This document shows, in pieces, positions 7,444-16,124 of a DNA stretch of 64,000 nucleotides; position 1 is the first letter of the stretch; each line of letters starts with the position of its first letter. The notes under the pieces were generated by a model that had not been told where the DNA came from, made no database searches, and worked only from the letters and a program-made list of their open reading frames with translations. The stretch lies in assembly GCF_003201975.1 (NCBI RefSeq), contig NZ_QJJQ01000001.1:62001-126000 (forward strand), given 5' to 3'. Position numbers and translations under genes: made by a program. The DNA comes from Pseudogracilibacillus auburnensis (GTDB taxonomy: Bacteria; Bacillota; Bacilli; Bacillales; Amphibacillaceae).

Positions 7444-8976
7444 ATGGTAAGGGTGACGGAAGTGATGCTTGAGACAAAACATATTAAAAAAGCATTTGGC
7501 GGGATTACGGTGTTAAAAGGGATCAATCTAGAGATTAAAAAAGGGGAAGTTCATACATTACTCGGAGCCAATGGTGCTGGAAAGAGTACGTTAATTAAAA
7601 TTATCGATGGAATCCATACCGATTTTGAAGGAGAAATTTTTATAAATGGTGAACGTGTCAGACCTAAAAATCCAAATGATGCCCGGTTACTTGGGATTGG
7701 GATGGTACACCAAGAATTAAGTTTAATTCCGACATTAAGTGTGGCAGAAAATGTGTTTATCGGTCGATTACCGAAACTTGCCAATGGGTTAGTGAATTTT
7801 AAAAAGCTTTATCGTGATTGTGCCAATATATTTGAGGAAATAAATATTACGATCAAGCCAAATGAAATGGTCAAAAATTTAAGTATCGCTGATCGACAAA
7901 TGGTGGAAATTGCTAAGATGCTTTCCCATCAATCCGAAATTATTTTACTTGATGAGCCGACGTCCTCGCTTAGTGATGATGGCGTAGAACGTCTATTTAA
8001 AACGGTTGAAAAATTACGAGAAAATGGCAAAGCGATTATTTTTATTACCCATAAATTTGAGGAGATTTTTGCGATATCTGATCGGGTGACCGTTTTACGG
8101 GATGGGCAACAAATCGACACGATTGATTTAAACATGGAAACCGCCCCTCATTCCCAGTTAGAGACAAAATTAGTATCCCTTATGACAGGAACACACGAAG
8201 ATGAGATTGGGGAGTTGTACCCTAAAAAAGCGAAAGAGATTTCTGATGAAGTTGTTTTTGAGGTGCAGGATTATACCCAAGAAGGGAAATATGATCAAAT
8301 TTCTTTTCAAATTAAACGAGGAGAAATAGTAGGGTTAGTCGGCCTAAAAGGTGCAGGAAGAACGGAAGTGATCAGATCGATTTTCGGTAGGGACACGAAG
8401 CAATCAGGGCGCACATTTTTAAACGGCGAGGAAATAACGATTAAAAATCCACGAGATGCAATTAAAAAAGGAATTGGACTGATTTCCGAAGATCGGAAAG
8501 AAGAAGGATTTGTTGGCTGTCTCGGACTAAAAGAAAATATCAATTTAACGACGATCATGGATACGGTAACATTTGGCTTAATTAATAAAGCGAAAGAAAC
8601 GAAGAAAATGCGTGATTATATAAAGAAGTTAAATATTAGAACGACATCAGAACAGGCATTGGTAAGAAATTTAAGTGGTGGAAACCAGCAAAAAGTTGTG
8701 ATCTCTAAATGGTTAGCCGCAAATTGTAAAGTGTTATTAATCGATGAGCCAACACGAGGCATCGATGTAAAGGCTAAATCGGAAATTTATCAATTAATTC
8801 GCGATTTAGCCGACAATGGGACAGCTGTTTTAATGATTACGTCTGAACTTCCAGAACTAATTGGATTATCTGATCGAGCTTTAGTCATGCATGAAGGAAA
8901 AATCGTTAATGAATTAGTTGGGGACGCCATCAATGACGAAAATATTATGAATAGTATTTTTAAGCATAGTGCCTAG
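7444..8976 (+). CDS. Sugar ABC importer ATPase (RbsA/MglA type)
   Basis: A 510-residue tandem ATP-binding protein. The first half has Walker A GANGAGKST (41-49), a weak signature LSIADRQM and Walker B IILLDEPTSS. The second half has a degenerate Walker A (GLKGAGRTEV), a full signature LSGGNQQK and VLLIDEPTRGID. One competent and one degenerate site is normal for ribose-type importers. ATG 7444 is preceded by AAAGGGGG at six bases. It powers the RbsB-type protein upstream and most probably the permease at 13976-14995, which is separated from it by six enzyme genes. Confidence 0.92.
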   Translation: MVRVTEVMLETKHIKKAFGGITVLKGINLEIKKGEVHTLLGANGAGKSTLIKIIDGIHTDFEGEIFINGERVRPKNPNDARLLGIGMVHQELSLIPTLSVAENVFIGRLPKLANGLVNFKKLYRDCANIFEEINITIKPNEMVKNLSIADRQMVEIAKMLSHQSEIILLDEPTSSLSDDGVERLFKTVEKLRENGKAIIFITHKFEEIFAISDRVTVLRDGQQIDTIDLNMETAPHSQLETKLVSLMTGTHEDEIGELYPKKAKEISDEVVFEVQDYTQEGKYDQISFQIKRGEIVGLVGLKGAGRTEVIRSIFGRDTKQSGRTFLNGEEITIKNPRDAIKKGIGLISEDRKEEGFVGCLGLKENINLTTIMDTVTFGLINKAKETKKMRDYIKKLNIRTTSEQALVRNLSGGNQQKVVISKWLAANCKVLLIDEPTRGIDVKAKSEIYQLIRDLADNGTAVLMITSELPELIGLSDRALVMHEGKIVNELVGDAINDENIMNSIFKHSA

Positions 8977-9004
8977 TTCACTAAAATAGACGGAGGATAG
9001 ATCA

Positions 9005-9769
9005 TTGGAAAGAATGAAACCTGTTTTGATCAAACAAAGTGAAATAGATGAACGGATTATCATTGTTTCGATCAATCGAACTGAAAAATTAAATTCCATT
9101 CATTTAGAACTTCTCGAATCATTACAAAGTGAACTGGAAAGAATCAACAAAGTACAACATATAAAAGCAGTTATTCTAACGAGCGAATCATTAAAAGCGT
9201 TCTCGACAGGGATCGATGTCCATTTTGTAAAAGAGTTGGCTAACAAGGAAGAAGTCGCTAACTTCTTTTACAAACTCGCTCATTTGTTTGAAACGGTGCA
9301 ACAATTAAGAGTACCGACAATTGCAGCAGTAAATGGATATGCATTTGGAGCAGGTGCTGATCTTGCCCTAGCTTGTGATCTAAGAATTGCTAATGAAGTA
9401 GCATCTTTTCGATTTCCCGGTCCACAGTTCGGGGTTGTATTGGGAATACAACGTCTTATCAGCGAGGTGGGGGGCTCAACTGCACGAACATTGACATTAA
9501 TGAACAAATTGATCGACAGCAAGGAAGCTCTACATGATGGAGTTGTCCATGAAGTTGTTTCTAGTGCCAATTGTCTCCGTCGAGCCGAGGAATGGGCAAA
9601 ACATCTTATCGAGATGCCTTCATTTGCGAAAGAAACTATCCGAAATATGTGTAATAGAGTGGAGCGTGATTTGCTGATGCAAGATCCTTGTGAACTTGCA
9701 AAAAAATCCATTTTAGCAGTCGATTTTAACGAAGCTTTTGAACAATATGTAGCTAGGATAAAAAAATGA
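9005..9769 (+). CDS. Crotonase-family protein (enoyl-CoA hydratase/isomerase fold)
   Basis: A 254-residue crotonase-fold protein, expected to act on an acyl-CoA. The oxyanion-hole segments are present (AFSTGIDV near 65-72; NGYAFGAGADLALACDLRIA at 110-129). The two catalytic glutamates of true enoyl-CoA hydratases are absent: by eye Glu144 aligns with Asp119 and Glu164 with Gln141 (FPGPQFGVVLG). It is therefore unlikely to be an ordinary hydratase; an isomerase, hydrolase, decarboxylase or C-C lyase is possible. The start TTG 9005 has GGAGG eight bases upstream. It sits next to a CoA-transferase, which would supply a CoA ester. Confidence 0.85.
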   Translation: MERMKPVLIKQSEIDERIIIVSINRTEKLNSIHLELLESLQSELERINKVQHIKAVILTSESLKAFSTGIDVHFVKELANKEEVANFFYKLAHLFETVQQLRVPTIAAVNGYAFGAGADLALACDLRIANEVASFRFPGPQFGVVLGIQRLISEVGGSTARTLTLMNKLIDSKEALHDGVVHEVVSSANCLRRAEEWAKHLIEMPSFAKETIRNMCNRVERDLLMQDPCELAKKSILAVDFNEAFEQYVARIKK

Positions 9770-9802
9770 CAGGAATATATGGCAGAAAAGGGGGAGATTT
9801 GG

Positions 9803-10996
9803 TTGCAATTAGCTTTGAAAAAAGGGCCGTTAGCAGATATTAAAGTAATTGAACTTGGTCAAATTGCAGCAGGGCCTTTTGCAGGAATGCTACTGGCAGA
9901 TTTAGGTGCAGATGTCGTAAAAGTAGAACGACCAAATAGTGGTGACTCAATGCGACAATGGCCCCCATTGACGACAAATGACGAAGATGAAGTGTATAGT
10001 GAAAATTTTGCTTCGGTGAATCGGAATAAACGAAGTATTACTGTTAATTTAAAAGATGAAAAAGAAGTCCAAGATTTAATTGAATTGTGCAAGGAAGCAG
10101 ATGTATTGTTGGAAAATTATCGACCTGGTGTATTGAAGCGATTAGGTCTTGGTTACGAAGATCTAAAACAGATTAATCCCGCGCTCGTATATTGTTCGAT
10201 CTCAGGCTATGGACAAACGGGACCATATTCGAAGAAAGGTGCTTTTGATGTTGCAGTTCAGGCGATTAGTGGATTGATGAGTGTGACGGGAGAAGAGTCA
10301 GGTCCACCAGTAAAATGTGGTGTCCCTGTTGGCGATTTTGCCGCCGGATTATATGCTGCTTACAGTATTTTGGCAGCACTTAAAAAGAAGGAGGAAACGA
10401 ATCAAGGCTCCTATATCGACTGTTCGATGTTAGGAAGCTTACTTGGTATTTCCGCATTACAAACAAGTGAATATTATGGTACGGGTAAGGCACCGAAACG
10501 GTTGGGATCTGCTCATCCGCGTAATGCACCGTACCAAGTGTTCGAATCAAAAGACCGTCCATTTGCAATCGCAGCGGGAAACGATAAATTGTGGAGAGAT
10601 GTGTGTAAAATTGTTCAAATGGAAGAGTTGACGGAAGATCCACGATTTAAAACCCAATTAGTAAGAGCGAAAAATCAAAAAGAGCTAGCAACGATTATTC
10701 AACCAGTGTTTTTAACGAAAGAAGTAGCCCATTGGCTAGAAGTATTTGATGCATATGGCATTCCTTGTGCCCCAGTAAATGATTTTCAAGAAATATTGGA
10801 TGATGTCCATGTAAAAAGCATGAATATTATTGAAAATCTCACATTACCGAATGGCAAAAAGACGAAAACGATTGGTTATCCAATCCATATGTCTGATTAT
10901 GAATTTGAAGTTTTTCGCTCTCCTCCTAAATTAGGAGAACATAATGAAGAGGTTTATGAAGAATGGTTAAATCATCGGAAGGAAAGGGTTGATTAA
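9803..10996 (+). CDS. Class III CoA-transferase (CaiB/BaiF family)
   Basis: A 397-residue member of the CaiB/BaiF family, which moves CoA between carboxylic acids through an aspartyl-CoA intermediate. N-terminal landmarks are VIELGQIAAGPFAGMLLADL and GADVVKVERP; then ENYRPGVLKRLGLGYEDL and SISGYGQTGPY. The expected catalytic aspartate is Asp178 (GVPVGDFAAG), in the position of formyl-CoA transferase Asp169. I prefer TTG 9803, preceded by AAAAGGGGGAG, over ATG 9779, which lacks a good ribosome site. The next gene starts immediately after its stop codon, so the two are probably translationally coupled. The acid substrate is unknown. Confidence 0.88.
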   Translation: MQLALKKGPLADIKVIELGQIAAGPFAGMLLADLGADVVKVERPNSGDSMRQWPPLTTNDEDEVYSENFASVNRNKRSITVNLKDEKEVQDLIELCKEADVLLENYRPGVLKRLGLGYEDLKQINPALVYCSISGYGQTGPYSKKGAFDVAVQAISGLMSVTGEESGPPVKCGVPVGDFAAGLYAAYSILAALKKKEETNQGSYIDCSMLGSLLGISALQTSEYYGTGKAPKRLGSAHPRNAPYQVFESKDRPFAIAAGNDKLWRDVCKIVQMEELTEDPRFKTQLVRAKNQKELATIIQPVFLTKEVAHWLEVFDAYGIPCAPVNDFQEILDDVHVKSMNIIENLTLPNGKKTKTIGYPIHMSDYEFEVFRSPPKLGEHNEEVYEEWLNHRKERVD

Positions 10997-11563
10997 ATGG
11001 AAAAACAGCATGAAATGGACCAATTTATTGAAAATGTCGCTGCTATTGTCCAGAAAGGTGGGGATGAACGTTTTATTACCGCTCAAGTTGCTGCAGCATT
11101 GGGAGTGTTACTAAAAAGTAACTATGAATTGCCGACTAAATACCGGGTTCCTAATAAAAATAAATATGTCCTCTATCCTGTCTATGTCGCTCCAGATGAA
11201 TCATTTTCGGTCGCATCTGCTGTTTGGGATGTTGGACAAGCAGCACCAATCCATGACCACAGGACGTGGGGGGTAATCGGGATTGTCCAAGGTACGGAAT
11301 ATGAAGTAAGCTATGTGCGTCCAACTGACGAGGAAGAAAAACCATTAAAAGAACTAGAAAAGTCTTATTTATATGAAGGGGACGTTGCTGTTTGTTGTAC
11401 GACAGATCAAGATGTTCATGAAGTAAGTTGTGCATCTTCTATCCCTTGTGTGGGACTTCATATATATGGGGGAAATATCGGTAAGATTACTCGTTATATG
11501 TATGAAAAAGCAACAGGAAAGAAAAAGGCAGTAGTGACAAAATGGGATAAAGTGACGAACTAA
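10997..11563 (+). CDS. Cysteine-dioxygenase-type cupin (putative thiol dioxygenase)
   Basis: A 188-residue cupin resembling cysteine and 3-mercaptopropionate dioxygenases, non-haem iron enzymes that oxidise a thiol to a sulfinate. The three-histidine iron site is visible: His86 and His88 (PIHDHRTWGVIG) and His141 (DVHEVS). The His-Tyr pair of the catalytic triad is present as His155 and Tyr157 (GLHIYGGNI), with Gly153 where many homologues have Ser. The GxxExxxY strand after the HxH (QGTEYEVSY) is also typical. It abuts the CoA-transferase gene with no gap. The fold assignment is strong; the substrate could be a small thiol or, less likely, a non-sulfur compound. Confidence 0.78.
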   Translation: MEKQHEMDQFIENVAAIVQKGGDERFITAQVAAALGVLLKSNYELPTKYRVPNKNKYVLYPVYVAPDESFSVASAVWDVGQAAPIHDHRTWGVIGIVQGTEYEVSYVRPTDEEEKPLKELEKSYLYEGDVAVCCTTDQDVHEVSCASSIPCVGLHIYGGNIGKITRYMYEKATGKKKAVVTKWDKVTN

Positions 11564-11578
11564 AGGAGAGAAAAACAG

Positions 11579-12352
11579 ATGCGACTCAGTGGAAAAATTG
11601 TATTAATAACAGGTGCGGGCTCCGGAATCGGGGCAAGCACCGCCAAGCTTTTTGCTAAAGAAGGTGCAAGCGTTATTGTCAATGACATTTCAGAAGCAGA
11701 TGGCATCCAAATAGTGAAAGAAATCAATGAAGCAGGTGGCAAGGCGACGTTTATTGGAGCAGACGTGACGGACCGAGATCAAGTGAAAGCAATGGTCGAG
11801 CAAGTGATAGCACAATGTAAGCAGATCGATGTGCTATTTAATAATGCTGGCATTTCGGTCGTTGGCACATTACATGAAACAGAGGATGATGTTATTGACC
11901 GCGCGATGCAAGTGAATATTAAAGGGGTTTGTACAGTCAGTAAGCATGTGTTGCCATATATGATGGAGCAAAAACAGGGTAGTATTATTAATATGTCTTC
12001 ATGTCTTGCTGAAATTGGATTTTTGCGCAGAGCTATCTATGCCGCTACAAAAGGGGCGGTACTTGCTCTAACAAAATCAATGCAAGTTGATTATGCACCG
12101 TACAATATTCGGGTAAATGCACTACTTCCCGGGACGATTTATACTCCGTTCGTTGAAAACTATTTAAAATCGGCGTATGAAGATCCAGAAGCGGCACTTG
12201 AAAAAATTAAACAGCGCCAGTTGAACGGACAACTTGGGACACCAGAAGATGTAGCAAATGCTGCCCTATTTCTAGCGTCAGATGAATCGAAATTTATGCT
12301 TGGATCACCTGTTTATATCGATGGGGGAGTCGTCTCGGGAAAGGCATTATAA
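11579..12352 (+). CDS. Short-chain dehydrogenase/reductase
   Basis: A 257-residue classical SDR. The dinucleotide motif TGAGSGIG is at 11-18, VNDIS at the end of strand beta-2 (an Asp favouring NAD), NNAG at 88-91 and the catalytic Ser (about 140), Tyr154 and Lys158 in YAATK. The C-terminal SPVYIDGGVVSG is standard. SDRs of this kind oxidise a secondary alcohol of a sugar, sugar acid or hydroxy acid. In this operon it could oxidise the product of the dehydratase or the imported substrate. Start ATG after AAAGGAGAG, 15 bases downstream of the cupin gene. Confidence 0.9.
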   Translation: MRLSGKIVLITGAGSGIGASTAKLFAKEGASVIVNDISEADGIQIVKEINEAGGKATFIGADVTDRDQVKAMVEQVIAQCKQIDVLFNNAGISVVGTLHETEDDVIDRAMQVNIKGVCTVSKHVLPYMMEQKQGSIINMSSCLAEIGFLRRAIYAATKGAVLALTKSMQVDYAPYNIRVNALLPGTIYTPFVENYLKSAYEDPEAALEKIKQRQLNGQLGTPEDVANAALFLASDESKFMLGSPVYIDGGVVSGKAL

Positions 12353-12367
12353 GGGAGGAGTATGGAC

Positions 12368-13264
12368 GTGAAACTATTAACTTTTGAAAAAAACAATCTA
12401 TTACATCTTGGGATTAAAACAGAAAATGGGATATTAGACGTAGCTCATGCGGCAACAGAATTAGGGATGAACAATATACCACTAACGATCGGTTGTGTAA
12501 TTGAAGGTGGTGCTGATGCGCTGTCAAAACTAAACATATTAGTAGATAAAGCAAACGAATGTGATCATCCACATGTTTATTTGGATGAAGAAGGTCTCGA
12601 ATTTGGCCCTTGTGTTCCAAACCCAGGAAAAATTGTTTGCGTAGGACTAAATTATAAAAAACATGTGGAAGAATCAAATATGCCCATTCCGGAAACGCCT
12701 GTCCTTTTTAATAAATTTAATAATACGATTACCGCCCACAGGAAGACGATTTTCTTACCACATAATTCTAAAGAGGTTGATTATGAAGCAGAATTGGTTA
12801 TTGTGATTGGCAAGAAGGCGAAACGGGTTCCAAAAGAAGCAGCACTTGACTACGTATTTGGCTATTGTGCAGTGAATGAACTTTCCGCTCGTGATTTGCA
12901 AATGTTAAATCCACAATGGTTAGCTGGAAAAAGTTGTGACGATTTTAGCCCAGTTGGCCCATATTTAGTCTCGAAAGATGAAGTGCCAAATCCAAATAAC
13001 TTACAAATTAAAACGTACTTAAACGGAGAGCTTCGTCAAAACTCGAATACGTCTGATATGATTTTTAACTGTGAAACACTTATTAGCTATATTTCAGATC
13101 ATATGACACTTGATGCAGGAGATATCATTATGACGGGAACTCCTGAAGGCGTCATCTTAGGCTATCCAGAAGACGAGCGTGAGTATTTGAAAAAAGGGGA
13201 TAATGTTGTTGTCGAGATTGATCCGTTAGGTACATTAATAAATACATTTGATCAGGAAATATAA
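12368..13264 (+). CDS. Fumarylacetoacetate hydrolase (FAH) family protein
   Basis: A 298-residue member of the FAH family, metal-dependent hydrolases, decarboxylases or hydratases of 2-oxo or 2,4-dioxo acids. Signatures: CVGLNYKKHVEES, the metal-site segment VDYEAELVIVIGKKAKRVP, FGYCAVNELSARDLQ, GKSCDDFSPVGPYLV and GDIIMTGTPEGV. I chose GTG 12368, seven bases after GGGAGGAG; ATG 12362 is too close to that site. In non-phosphorylating L-fucose and L-rhamnose routes a relative cleaves the 2,4-dioxo-3-deoxy acid to pyruvate and a hydroxy acid. The order dehydratase, dehydrogenase, FAH hydrolase here fits that logic. Confidence 0.88.
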   Translation: MKLLTFEKNNLLHLGIKTENGILDVAHAATELGMNNIPLTIGCVIEGGADALSKLNILVDKANECDHPHVYLDEEGLEFGPCVPNPGKIVCVGLNYKKHVEESNMPIPETPVLFNKFNNTITAHRKTIFLPHNSKEVDYEAELVIVIGKKAKRVPKEAALDYVFGYCAVNELSARDLQMLNPQWLAGKSCDDFSPVGPYLVSKDEVPNPNNLQIKTYLNGELRQNSNTSDMIFNCETLISYISDHMTLDAGDIIMTGTPEGVILGYPEDEREYLKKGDNVVVEIDPLGTLINTFDQEI

Positions 13265-13282
13265 TAGGAGGAGCTAATTAGA

Positions 13283-13960
13283 ATGCGAAAATTGTTGTCT
13301 TATCCAATGGATGAAATGAGTCCAGGCTGGCCAGGTAATCCGAAGGTGGAAATTAAAGCGTATACAAATATGTCAGAAGGCGATGTAAACAACCATTTTG
13401 AAGTGAAATTTTTCAACCATTTTGGTAGCCATATGGATGGCCCGAAACATTTTAATAATGACGGTGCGCGCATTGCAGAACTACCGGTCGAAACGTTTTT
13501 CTATGATCGTCCGCTTTTAATTGATCTGCCAAAATCATACGGAGAGCTTGTAACACGGGAGGATTTAGAGCCGTATGCTGAAAAGATGAAAGACGCGGAT
13601 TTACTCATGATTCGGAGCGGCTTTTCAGATAAAAGAAAATCGGATCCAGAAGGATATGCGGGAAATGGTCCAGGATTTACGGGCGATTCATGTAAATATT
13701 TAATGGATGAATTTCCTAACTTAAAAGGAGTTGCAATGGATTGGATTTCTCTTGCATCGTATACAAATATCGACGAAGGAATTTTGGCGCACCAATATTT
13801 ACTCGGAATGTTCCATGATGATGATTATATGGTAATCATTGAGGACTTAAATTTTGCATCGTTAACAAATGACACACTTGAAAGCGTTATCGCATTACCA
13901 TTATTAATTAATGGGATTGATAGTGCACCTTGTACCGTCGTTGCGGAGATTAAATCTTGA
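13283..13960 (+). CDS. Cyclase-family metal hydrolase (KynB-like)
   Basis: A 225-residue protein of the cyclase / kynurenine formamidase-like family (PF04199). The metal-binding motif HxGxHxDxPxH is complete as HFGSHMDGPKHF at about 50-61. The conserved end, with LPLLINGIDSAPCTVVAEIK, is also present. Family members hydrolyse amides or lactone-like rings (N-formylkynurenine, isatin) and some have other roles. In this operon a lactonase or ring-opening role is possible, but nothing in the sequence selects a substrate. ATG 13283 follows AGGAGGAGC. Confidence 0.85.
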   Translation: MRKLLSYPMDEMSPGWPGNPKVEIKAYTNMSEGDVNNHFEVKFFNHFGSHMDGPKHFNNDGARIAELPVETFFYDRPLLIDLPKSYGELVTREDLEPYAEKMKDADLLMIRSGFSDKRKSDPEGYAGNGPGFTGDSCKYLMDEFPNLKGVAMDWISLASYTNIDEGILAHQYLLGMFHDDDYMVIIEDLNFASLTNDTLESVIALPLLINGIDSAPCTVVAEIKS

Positions 13961-13975
13961 CAGGGGGAATAGTCG

Positions 13976-14995
13976 ATGGAATCAAAAAAATCAGGAATAG
14001 CTAGTACCCAAATGAATCAACTTTCAACACTTCATTTTACAAAAGGGTTAAAAAATAAAATCGATATTGTTACACTTGGTCCGATTCTTGGACTTGTCGC
14101 CATTACAATCATCTTTTCAATTATTGCACCAAACTTTTTTTCACTCGAAAATATACCAAATATTTTACGACAAGTTTCTGTTATTGGCGTGATGGCAATT
14201 GGGATTACTTTTGTCATTATTTTAGGAGAAATTGATTTAAGTATTGCTAGTACGATGGCGATTAGTGGACTTGTTGCAGGAGCGCTTTCCATTGGTGGTT
14301 ATGGATTAGGCTTCGAGCTTCCAGTCATTTTTGCTATCGCTGGTGCACTTGTAGTTGGAACTGTATTTGGTATTATTTCAGGAATAGCCAACGCAAAATT
14401 AAAAATTCCCTCTTTTATCGCTACGATTGCGATGATGTATATTATTGACGGAATAGCCTTATGGTTTTCAGGCGCGCAGCCATTATACGGTTTACCAAAT
14501 AGTCTTCAGTGGTTCGGCTCAGGTAAAATATTTGGCCTACCAGTCATTGTTCTCGTATTTGCAGTCGTGTTTATTATTAGTCATATTATTCTAAGCAGAA
14601 CTGCTTTTGGAAGAAACTTATATGCAATTGGTGGAAATGAAGAAGCCGCAAGAATGTCAGGAATTCATGTAGATAGACATAAGATTGCAGCCCTTGCCAT
14701 TAGTGGGTTCCTTTGTGCATTAGCAGGAATTATGATGTTAGGTCGAATCGGGAGTGCTCAAGTAACTGTTGGAGCAGGACTTATGTTACCCCCGATAGCT
14801 GGTGTAATCCTTGGTGGTACTTCTTTATTCGGTGGAGTTGGAAGTATGTGGAGAACATTGGTTGGTGTTTTGTTAATGGGTGTTTTAGTTAATGGGCTCA
14901 ATCTTCTTGGCGTCGGAACAGATGGACAAAATTTAGCAACAGGGATTGTATTATTTGTCGCTCTTGCACTAAATGTAATCGATTCAAGAAAATAA
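13976..14995 (+). CDS. Sugar ABC importer permease (RbsC type)
   Basis: A 339-residue permease with about nine to ten hydrophobic segments. It has the RbsC-family signature GITFVIILGEIDLSIAS in the first third and LYAIGGNEEAARMSGIHVDR in the cytoplasmic loop, then GRIGSAQVTVGAGLMLPPIA and GGTSLFGG. It completes the importer whose binding protein and ATPase are encoded at 6385-8976. Being separated from them by six enzyme genes is unusual for this transporter type but is compatible with one long operon. Start ATG behind AGGGGGAAT. Confidence 0.9.
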   Translation: MESKKSGIASTQMNQLSTLHFTKGLKNKIDIVTLGPILGLVAITIIFSIIAPNFFSLENIPNILRQVSVIGVMAIGITFVIILGEIDLSIASTMAISGLVAGALSIGGYGLGFELPVIFAIAGALVVGTVFGIISGIANAKLKIPSFIATIAMMYIIDGIALWFSGAQPLYGLPNSLQWFGSGKIFGLPVIVLVFAVVFIISHIILSRTAFGRNLYAIGGNEEAARMSGIHVDRHKIAALAISGFLCALAGIMMLGRIGSAQVTVGAGLMLPPIAGVILGGTSLFGGVGSMWRTLVGVLLMGVLVNGLNLLGVGTDGQNLATGIVLFVALALNVIDSRK

Positions 14996-15007
14996 GGAGG
15001 AGCTGTA

Positions 15008-16060
15008 ATGGGAAAGTTGATGAAAGCCGTGCAATTTATGAATGCTTATGATCTTAAATACAATAATATAGCAATACCTACTTTCCAGGAGGATGAAGTA
15101 TTAATTAAAGTTCACCAAGTTGGGATTTGTGCGACAGATTTAGAAATTTTTGAAGGAAATATGGTTTATTTTCAAACAGGACAATCAACATTTCCAATTA
15201 TACCTGGTCATGAATGGTCAGGTGAAATTGTAGCAATAGGGGAAGCTGTAACTGATTTTTCAGTTGGGGATCGTGTTGTTGGGGAAACGACCTTACCTTG
15301 TGGAAAATGTGCGAGATGTTTACAAGGTCGCTATAATTTATGCCCTCATCGTATTGAATGTGGTGTCCTTGCAAAAAATGGTGCATGTGCCGAATATATT
15401 ACCTATCCAACTCATGTGTTGCACCGTTTTTCCTCTCATGTTTCCTATGAGGAGGCGAGTCTTATTGAACCAGCTGCAGTAGCTTATCGTGCAACAGGGA
15501 AATTAAATATTAAACCAAATGATCATGTTGCAGTAATGGGTGGAGGACCAATTGGGCTGCTCGCTGTTCAAATGGCAAAAGTATTTGGGGCGAATAAAGT
15601 GACACTAATTGATATGAATGAAACACGCTTACAAGTTGGAAAAGAACTTGACGCTGATTATGTAATCAATGCTGCAAGAGGGGACTTATTAGACCAAGTA
15701 AAGCAAGTAACAAATAACCAGTTATTTTCTGCCATGGTGGAGGCGACAGGTAATACAATTGCAATTGAAAATTCATTAGATACGCTTATTCCTGGCGGGC
15801 GACTTTGCCTTATAGGACTATGCGGTGGGAAAAAAGCGACAATTAATACCGATTTAGTCGTCGCAAATGATTTGGAATTACACGGCTCTTTAGGAAGTCC
15901 CAACGTGTGGAACACTGTCATATCCTTACTTGAAGATGGGAAAATTAATACGAGAAGACTCATCACTCATCGATTTGCCCTGGGGCAATTTGGCGAAGCA
16001 TTACATTTTATGGGCGAAAAAGATCCAAGCTGTATCAAAATCATTGTTGATGTAGGGTGA
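15008..16060 (+). CDS. Zinc-dependent alcohol dehydrogenase (MDR family)
   Basis: A 350-residue medium-chain dehydrogenase of the sorbitol/threonine dehydrogenase type. Catalytic zinc ligands are Cys41 (GICATD), His68 and Glu69 (PGHEWSGE). Structural zinc cysteines are C98, C101, C104 and C112 (CGKCARCLQGRYNLC). The NAD site is VMGGGPIGLLAVQMAK. These enzymes oxidise a secondary hydroxyl of a polyol or sugar acid. It may act on the imported substrate or on a deoxy intermediate, alongside the SDR in the same operon. ATG 15008 follows AAGGAGGAGC, 12 bases after the permease stop. Confidence 0.9.
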   Translation: MGKLMKAVQFMNAYDLKYNNIAIPTFQEDEVLIKVHQVGICATDLEIFEGNMVYFQTGQSTFPIIPGHEWSGEIVAIGEAVTDFSVGDRVVGETTLPCGKCARCLQGRYNLCPHRIECGVLAKNGACAEYITYPTHVLHRFSSHVSYEEASLIEPAAVAYRATGKLNIKPNDHVAVMGGGPIGLLAVQMAKVFGANKVTLIDMNETRLQVGKELDADYVINAARGDLLDQVKQVTNNQLFSAMVEATGNTIAIENSLDTLIPGGRLCLIGLCGGKKATINTDLVVANDLELHGSLGSPNVWNTVISLLEDGKINTRRLITHRFALGQFGEALHFMGEKDPSCIKIIVDVG

Positions 16061-16124
16061 TGCAGCATATAGTACAATGGAGGGTGTTACTATTGAATAA
16101 GAATGATGGAGGTGTGAAAACTAG

